The position numbers and the translations under genes are program-made. This document shows positions 13,402 through 17,740 of a stretch of 17,740 nt of DNA, piece by piece (position 1 is the stretch's first letter; the number at the start of each line of letters is the position of its first letter). The stretch is from UBA12276 sp041476285. Its GTDB lineage: Archaea > Micrarchaeota > Micrarchaeia > Micrarchaeales > Micrarchaeaceae. The notes beneath the pieces were generated by a model. It was not told the origin of the DNA. It ran no database searches and was given only the letters and a program-made list of their open reading frames with translations. The stretch spans positions 1-17,740 of the forward strand of contig JBGOTD010000002.1 in NCBI GenBank assembly GCA_041476285.1. The letters are read 5' to 3'.

Positions 13402-14837
13402 AATATCCACGGAAGTATATTGATTATTATCATTATTACTATGAATGCACCAAGCGTTCTTATGAAACGGTTATTTTTTATGTTTGCGCAGTATATTCGC
13501 CATCCATCAAGTCCAGGTATAGGTAGGAGATTCACCACCGCAACCAAGAAATTCAGGAGCATTGAAAGTGCAAAAACAGTATAGGCAAAGTAGACAGTCT
13601 TTGCATACGTTGTCGCTATTATCGGTTCATATGCAAGCGAAACGCCTATTATCGCTCTTGAAGAATTGTTTGGATCAGGAACTGGTTTGAACTTGTACAA
13701 GCCAGTATTGGTTAGTATGAATATGCTGCTGTTAAGCCTGTCTGTTGAGCTTGCCTGAGACAAACTAGTTATGTTTGTTACAGTATGGTTATTCCATTCA
13801 AGTATCTGCATGCCGCTCTTTAATACACCGTTGGCAGGATAATTCGGCACTGTTCCTGTTACGATTACTTTGTATTGATATGCCTTAGGCGCTACATACA
13901 CGATTACAAACATCATCAGCGCAAAGAATATCAGCATTGCTATAAAGTTGGCAGATATGCCCGCAGAGAATATCTTTGTCTGCTTTTCTTTGTCCAATTT
14001 GTCTACCATTTTCTCGTCAGGTTCCACATAGCCGCCAACAGGTATAAACCCGAACATTAGCACACCTATAGACTTTAGGCGCACCTTTGCCATTCTTGCA
14101 AGCACGCCATGCGAGAATTCATGGACAATCAAAAGAACTGCAAGCGCAATTATTCCCGCTACCAGCGGTATGTCTATGCCGGGTATTATGGGTGCCACTC
14201 CAGGAACCTGACTTGCTATTCCAGAACCAGCTATGCCCAGTGACGGATTCGTGAGAAACAGTACGAAACTGTATAGTATTGATTCAGTATTTGCAAAGAG
14301 CGATAGCAGTATGGATCCGGAGAATCCCGCAACTATCGTTGTTGCAGAAACTAGATAGCTCATAATGTTCGGGCCTTTCGAAGATTGCGAGGATACAGCA
14401 TTTTGTATCTGCGAGAGGTTTATGAACTGAAAGCCGTATGATATGTATGGCAGTATCAGAAATAATATGATTACAAGGGAAATTATGCCAGCTGCAAATA
14501 TCCGTTTGTCTATTTTTCCTTTTGTAAGTGGATATGCAAGAAGGCCGAATCCCAATGTGAGGCCCCACATTGCCATTGCATCCCAGAATGGTCTGTGCTT
14601 CTTCGAAATTTCATTTATAAACGACAGCCCTTTTTTGCTGCCGATCATGTACAGGCCGTAGCCGCCCTGCAGTTTAAGCATCTTTTGTATTATTGACCCT
14701 ACAGCAATCAGAACCGCTACAGCAAACAGGCCTCTGAATATCAGGCTTACGCCGCTTGCCCTGTAAAGGAGATAGAGTACAAATAACGAGGCTATTATAA
14801 GCAGGATTACAACTATCTTCGATACGGATTCTTCCAT
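13392..14837 (-). CDS. Site-2-protease-like membrane metalloprotease (M50)
   Basis: An intramembrane zinc metalloprotease of the S2P/M50 family, predicted in the cytoplasmic membrane. Multiple hydrophobic segments are visible (around residues 8-26, 33-50, 87-104, 112-134, 158-182, 185-205, 224-240, 296-316, 414-438 and 462-480). The zinc site is HEFSHG (239-244), and the third ligand is probably D444 in NLLPIPGLDGW. A PDZ-like loop domain lies between about 325 and 405. At 481 residues it is long for the family because of an N-terminal membrane extension. A CTGAT block three bases before ATG fits the local SD pattern. It is convergent with the phosphoesterase, sharing ten bases. Confidence 0.9.
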   Translation of the reverse strand: MEESVSKIVVILLIIASLFVLYLLYRASGVSLIFRGLFAVAVLIAVGSIIQKMLKLQGGYGLYMIGSKKGLSFINEISKKHRPFWDAMAMWGLTLGFGLLAYPLTKGKIDKRIFAAGIISLVIILFLILPYISYGFQFINLSQIQNAVSSQSSKGPNIMSYLVSATTIVAGFSGSILLSLFANTESILYSFVLFLTNPSLGIAGSGIASQVPGVAPIIPGIDIPLVAGIIALAVLLIVHEFSHGVLARMAKVRLKSIGVLMFGFIPVGGYVEPDEKMVDKLDKEKQTKIFSAGISANFIAMLIFFALMMFVIVYVAPKAYQYKVIVTGTVPNYPANGVLKSGMQILEWNNHTVTNITSLSQASSTDRLNSSIFILTNTGLYKFKPVPDPNNSSRAIIGVSLAYEPIIATTYAKTVYFAYTVFALSMLLNFLVAVVNLLPIPGLDGWRIYCANIKNNRFIRTLGAFIVIMIIINILPWIFYI

Positions 14838-14875
14838 ACAATCAGCGTATTTGTGAGAGATATAATCGTTAATAG

Positions 14876-14885
14876 ATTATATAGC
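14876..14885 (-). promoter_or_regulatory. Candidate TATA box of the site-2 protease gene
   Basis: On the minus strand the sequence reads CTATATAATC, about 40-48 bases before ATG 14837, giving a leader of about 15 bases. A second AT-rich element (14857-14867) closer to the gene would imply a leaderless start. It lies in the divergent region shared with MBF1. Confidence 0.45.
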
Positions 14886-14912
14886 CCTTTCTAATTATGT
14901 CGGTTCAGAAAG

Positions 14913-14922
14913 TATTTTTAAG
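14913..14922 (+). promoter_or_regulatory. TATA box of the MBF1-FEN1 unit
   Basis: TATTTTTAAG lies about 30-39 bases before ATG 14952, placing the transcript start near 14942, directly at the GGTGAT SD (14943-14948). The leader would then be about ten bases and consist almost entirely of the ribosome binding site. Confidence 0.5.
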
Positions 14923-14951
14923 TTTAATTGGACTAATTAATGGGTGATGGG

Positions 14952-15398
14952 ATGGAGGAATGCGAGATCTGTGGCGCAAAAACAAATGACGTATACATTG
15001 TGGATGTCGAGGACGTAGAATTAAGAGTTTGTACCAAATGTGCTAAAGGCAAAAAGATAGTATCGAAGGTCGTAGGGAAGAATGCGACACAAAAGTTTGT
15101 AAAATCCAGTAAAAGTGAGGAGCCCCAGCTTGTCGAGAATTATGGCTTGCTGATACACAATGCTCGCGAATCGATGAAACTGCCTATCAAGGTTTTGGCT
15201 GAGATGATCAACGAGAAGGAAACGCTTTTGCTAAGGGTTGAGCAGCAGAGGACATTGCCGACATTGCAACTGGCAAAGAAACTTGAGAAAGCTCTCGGAA
15301 TAAAACTGGCCGAAACTGAGCAGCAAAACGAAAATGTCGTTTTCAGCAAAAAGGGAGACAAGGCAACTCTGGGAGACTTCATTAATGGGAAAAAATAG
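14952..15398 (+). CDS. mbf1: MBF1-like transcription factor (zinc ribbon plus HTH)
   Basis: Archaeal homologue of multiprotein bridging factor 1, a basal transcription or translation-linked regulator. The N-terminal zinc ribbon has MEECEICG and VCTKC (Cys 4, 7, 27, 30). A basic Ser/Lys linker follows. The C-terminal Cro-type helix-turn-helix (about residues 62-118) contains LLIHNARESMKLPIKVLAEM and the conserved LAKKLEKALGIKL. ATG 14940 is in frame, but GGTGAT (14943-14948) lies exactly three bases before ATG 14952, and homologues begin just before the first Cys pair, so 14952 is chosen. The 148-residue product is cotranscribed with FEN1, eight bases downstream. Confidence 0.9.
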   Translation: MEECEICGAKTNDVYIVDVEDVELRVCTKCAKGKKIVSKVVGKNATQKFVKSSKSEEPQLVENYGLLIHNARESMKLPIKVLAEMINEKETLLLRVEQQRTLPTLQLAKKLEKALGIKLAETEQQNENVVFSKKGDKATLGDFINGKK

Positions 15399-15406
15399 TG
15401 TTTTGA

Positions 15407-16459
15407 TTGGCCGTTGATCTTAGTAAACTTGTCTACAAAAGGAGGCTTGATTTTGAGGAGCTGCGCGGCAAGACAATAGCGATAGACGCGTACAATGTCC
15501 TATACCAATTTCTTTCAATAATAAGGCAGCCTGACGGAACACCGCTTATGGACTCCCATGGTAATGTCACGAGCCATCTTTCAGGCATATTCTACAGGAC
15601 GATAGACATACTTGACTACGGCATAAAGCCGATTTACGTATTTGATGGAATTCCATCAATGCTAAAACAAAAGACGACAATGGCAAGGATCAAAAGGAGG
15701 GAGGAAGCACACAAGGCATGGGAGGAGGCAAAGGAAACAGGAGACGTGGAGGCAATGCGAATGCATGCAATGGCAAGTACAAGGATAAACAAGGATATAG
15801 TGGAAAGCTCGAAAAAATTGCTTGATTTCATGGGTGTGGGTTACATTAATGCACCAAGCGAAGGAGAGGCCCAGGCCAGTTACATGTCCAAGACCGGACT
15901 TGTGTACGCGGCTGCAAGTCAGGACTATGACACCCTTCTTTTTGGCTCAAAGAACATAGTAAGGAACCTTACCTTCAGCGGAAAACGAAAACTGCCAAGG
16001 AAGAATGTGTACATAAATGTGGAACCGGAGATTATCAGCCTTGAGGAAACGCTTAAAAATCTGGATATAAACCAGAAGCAGCTGATATGGATAGGTACTA
16101 TGCTGGGCACGGATTTCAACAGCGGGATAAAGGGCATAGGTCCCAAAACCGCACTTAAGATAACAAAGTCCGCAAGCAGCATAGAGGACATAAAGAGGGC
16201 TGTCAAGGACAAGTTTGATACTGAATTCGAGCTCGACATAAATGAGGTTGAGGATCTTTTCCTCAATCCCGAGGTAAAGGAAATGGATAATGATAGCGTG
16301 GAATTGCTATTCAAAAAAAGCCATGACATTGACAAATTAATCGGATTCATGTGCGGAGAACATGGCTTTTCCGAGGAACGAATAAGAAAAACAGCGGAAA
16401 GGCTTTCAAAAACAAAGGCAGATTCCAGACAGGAAGGAATAGGCAAATGGTTCAAGTAA
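15407..16459 (+). CDS. fen: Flap endonuclease 1 (FEN1)
   Basis: Structure-specific 5' flap nuclease for Okazaki fragment maturation and base-excision repair. Active-site acids are visible: IDAYN (D27), VFDGIP (D80), PSEGEAQ (E152, E154), SQDYDTLLFG (D173, D175) and GTDFNSG (D236), followed by the helix-hairpin-helix GIKGIGPKTAL. The C-terminal QEGIGKWF (342-349) is a PCNA-interacting PIP box at the very end. The 350-residue length is standard. The start is TTG 15407: an in-frame stop lies just before it and no ATG occurs before the conserved region. It is the second gene after MBF1. Confidence 0.96.
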   Translation: MAVDLSKLVYKRRLDFEELRGKTIAIDAYNVLYQFLSIIRQPDGTPLMDSHGNVTSHLSGIFYRTIDILDYGIKPIYVFDGIPSMLKQKTTMARIKRREEAHKAWEEAKETGDVEAMRMHAMASTRINKDIVESSKKLLDFMGVGYINAPSEGEAQASYMSKTGLVYAAASQDYDTLLFGSKNIVRNLTFSGKRKLPRKNVYINVEPEIISLEETLKNLDINQKQLIWIGTMLGTDFNSGIKGIGPKTALKITKSASSIEDIKRAVKDKFDTEFELDINEVEDLFLNPEVKEMDNDSVELLFKKSHDIDKLIGFMCGEHGFSEERIRKTAERLSKTKADSRQEGIGKWFK

Positions 16460-16463
16460 TGCA

Positions 16464-16471
16464 TTTTTAAC
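16464..16471 (+). promoter_or_regulatory. TATA box of the small basic peptide gene
   Basis: TTTTTAAC, just after the FEN1 stop, predicts a transcript start near 16495, directly before the GGTGTA SD (16497-16502). This gives the 39-codon gene its own short-leader transcript. Confidence 0.45.
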
Positions 16472-16505
16472 TTTAATCATCCAATATATCGGATAAGGTG
16501 TAGAT

Positions 16506-16625
16506 ATGCAAATAAAGGTAAAGCGATCCAGAAAACGTATAGGCAAGTCCTACAGAAAAATACAGAAAATAGCAAGGCTGAGAAAGGCCCACAGGAAGCT
16601 GCTAAAAAAGAACAAGAGAAAGTAA
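16506..16625 (+). CDS. 39-residue highly basic protein, possibly ribosomal
   Basis: A tiny reading frame from ATG 16506 encoding MQIKVKRSRKRIGKSYRKIQ followed by KIARLRKAHRKLLKKNKRK. Twenty of the 39 residues are Lys or Arg, with one His and no acidic residues, so it almost certainly binds RNA or DNA. Support for translation: GGTGTA (16497-16502) exactly three bases before ATG, a TATA box at the right distance, and no other use for the interval. It resembles small ribosomal proteins in composition, but I cannot match it to eL39 (no VPxW/KTNR segment) or eL41 (too long, no Trp). A lineage-specific ribosomal protein or nucleoid peptide is possible. Confidence 0.65.
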   Translation: MQIKVKRSRKRIGKSYRKIQKIARLRKAHRKLLKKNKRK

Positions 16626-16662
16626 TGCGGATTGCTTTGTCTTTAGATTATACGAGATTTAT

Positions 16663-17064
16663 TCAAGCGACCCTACTTTCATTCCTTATTCCCACGCTTG
16701 GAAGTATGAAGTTTTCGACACTTTTCCCATCCCTTTGAGCTATGAAATCAAACGCTTCTGAGACTATGTCTAATTTCGAATCCTTCTCGCTTCTTAGATC
16801 TATGTTGGAATTTGTAATTTTAAGTATTCTATTTCCAAAGATCTTATACTGGATGTATCGTTTATCATCTATGAAAAGTTCACCAGTATCGTGTATGCTG
16901 TTACGCATATGCCTTACAGTCACACCATGTGAATTATCGATGAATATAAGTTCATCCAAAGGTCTTTGACTGAGTACATTTACCGTAACTGGTTTGCCCT
17001 TAAATTCGTACGTATGGACCTCGCTTACTTTCTTCAAAGATGTATTTTCAACTGATTTCAACAT
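16663..17064 (-). CDS. Hypothetical protein, beta-rich
   Basis: I do not recognise this 133-residue protein. It begins MLKSVENTSLKKVSEVHTYE and continues with alternating hydrophobic stretches (KPVTVNVLSQ, ELIFIDNSHGVTVRHMRN, RYIQYKIFGNRILKITNSNI) that suggest beta strands, then a C-terminal helix. There is no membrane segment, signal peptide or Cys. TTG 17094 is in frame, but ATG 17064 follows GTGAT (minus strand, 17072-17068) by three bases, the same spacing as most genes here, so ATG is chosen. A TATA-like AAATTTATAG (minus strand, 17090-17081) lies 17-26 bases upstream. It follows the transglutaminase-like gene on the same strand but probably has its own promoter. Confidence 0.7.
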   Translation of the reverse strand: MLKSVENTSLKKVSEVHTYEFKGKPVTVNVLSQRPLDELIFIDNSHGVTVRHMRNSIHDTGELFIDDKRYIQYKIFGNRILKITNSNIDLRSEKDSKLDIVSEAFDFIAQRDGKSVENFILPSVGIRNESRVA

Positions 17065-17129
17065 ATTATCACTTAAGTTTCTATAAATTTCCAAATATAT
17101 AAATGTATCTTATTGTGCAAGAAATATTC

Positions 17130-17717
17130 TTAGTAGATGTCCGCATACATTTGGTTGTTGAACTCGTAGGCGATCGTGTCATCATTCATTTCCAGTGACT
17201 TTAACATCTCGTCTTTGTTGTTGAACTCTTTTGTCCCGTCTTCGCAGTCAAGAACGTATATCTTATTCTTGAACTCGTAATATACGAAAACTTTTCTTGA
17301 ATTGTCGATCATCCTTACAAATACCTTTGTTGAAGGATTGCCAAGTCCGACAAGCATGCTGCAAAGCAGTATGTTCTTGTCGATTACATCTCCGAGCATG
17401 AAGGTAAGTGTTTCTCCGGGGTTTAACCAGAATTGCAACGGCAGGGTTACGTCTTTTATCTCATCTTTTACAAATTCGTATGCCCTCTTGCTTGCTTCGC
17501 TGAAGTCGGTCTCATAGTTATAGTTCAGGAACCCTGATTTCGTTTCCTCTACTTTCTCCTTTACCTTCTGGTTATTGGGCATTACCAGAGTAGGAAGCTC
17601 AGCAACAGACAATCCCTCCTTCTCTTCTATGTAATCCTTGTATCGGGAGATTATCGTAAGATATAGCTGGTTCAACCTGCCTTCCTTATCTGATGGTTGA
17701 TTGGAAGTATCTTCCAT
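17130..17717 (-). CDS. Transglutaminase-like fold protein, catalytic Cys/His apparently lost
   Basis: A 195-residue soluble protein. The N-terminal half is helical and charged. From about residue 97 (FWLNPGETLTFMLGDVIDK, then NILLCSMLVGLGN, KVFVRMIDNSRKVFVYYEF and IYVLDCEDG) the strand-helix order resembles a transglutaminase-like domain, in which one expects GDCxD for the catalytic Cys, a His after the next strands, and Asp near VDPT. Here the Cys site reads GDV (V111) and the His site appears as Tyr (146/147), while Asp 157 remains. An enzymatic role is unlikely if the alignment is right; a binding role is inferred. ATG 17726 is in frame; ATG 17717 follows a GGTAAA block and is preferred. 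The assignment is by fold pattern only. Confidence 0.6.
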   Translation of the reverse strand: MEDTSNQPSDKEGRLNQLYLTIISRYKDYIEEKEGLSVAELPTLVMPNNQKVKEKVEETKSGFLNYNYETDFSEASKRAYEFVKDEIKDVTLPLQFWLNPGETLTFMLGDVIDKNILLCSMLVGLGNPSTKVFVRMIDNSRKVFVYYEFKNKIYVLDCEDGTKEFNNKDEMLKSLEMNDDTIAYEFNNQMYADIY

Positions 17718-17740
17718 TTTTACCATATTAATATTGTTTG

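Noticed and set aside
16506..16625. Assigning the small basic gene as eL39 or eL41
   Set aside because: The conserved eL39 core (VPxW, KTNR) is absent, and eL41 is shorter and contains Trp; composition alone is not enough.
1..17740. CRISPR arrays, insertion sequences or phage genes
   Set aside because: No spaced direct repeats, transposase motifs or integrase-like frames were seen on either strand.

Overview
The window is archaeal. It carries archaeal/eukaryotic-type ribosomal proteins (eS4, eL32, eL19, acidic P1), RNA polymerase Rpo11, exosome Csl4, FEN1, MBF1 and an Lhr-type helicase. It also has TATA-box promoters, GGTGAT-type Shine-Dalgarno (SD) sites and a tRNA with a bulge-helix-bulge intron. 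Heavy AGG/AGA and ATA codon use, very compact spacing and several missing or shortened standard parts suggest a small-genome archaeon of the DPANN/Micrarchaeota (ARMAN-like) type. That assignment is inference; no rRNA gene is present to test it.

Layout. (1) 1-5634, plus strand: the distal part of the spc ribosomal operon, eS4 (cut by the window edge)-uL5-uS14-uS8-uL6-eL32-eL19-uL18-uS5. It runs straight into csl4-rpo11-DUF99, with no uL30, uL15 or secY between. Genes abut or overlap, and the upstream stop codon often lies inside the next gene's SD. (2) 5635-5880: a noncoding stretch with a strong TATA box and competing inverted repeats, leading into a PRC-barrel gene and rnhB. (3) 6905-7022: tRNA-Arg(UCG) split by a 43-nt intron in the T-loop. 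(4) 7040-7507, minus strand: an unrecognised 155-aa gene, probably leaderless, divergent from the uL1-uL10-P1 stalk operon (7640-9459). A nested inverted repeat follows P1. (5) 9562-9921: a two-cluster ferredoxin. (6) 9981-13401: the helicase lhr and a metallophosphoesterase, a pair known from many archaea. (7) 13392-14837, minus strand: a membrane-embedded site-2 protease, convergent with and overlapping the phosphoesterase. (8) 14952-16459: MBF1 and FEN1. (9) 16506-16625: a 39-residue, roughly half Lys/Arg peptide gene with its own promoter and SD. (10) 16663-17717, minus strand: a 133-aa protein of unknown function and a transglutaminase-like protein that appears to lack the catalytic Cys and His.

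Most of the window is information-processing machinery: ribosome assembly and stalk, transcription (Rpo11, MBF1), RNA decay (Csl4) and repair or replication (RNase HII, FEN1, Lhr, the phosphoesterase). The least ordinary items are the T-loop tRNA intron, the small basic peptide, the acid-residue-poor DUF99 protein, the tail-less P0 protein and the broken spc operon. I found no CRISPR array, transposase or phage gene.
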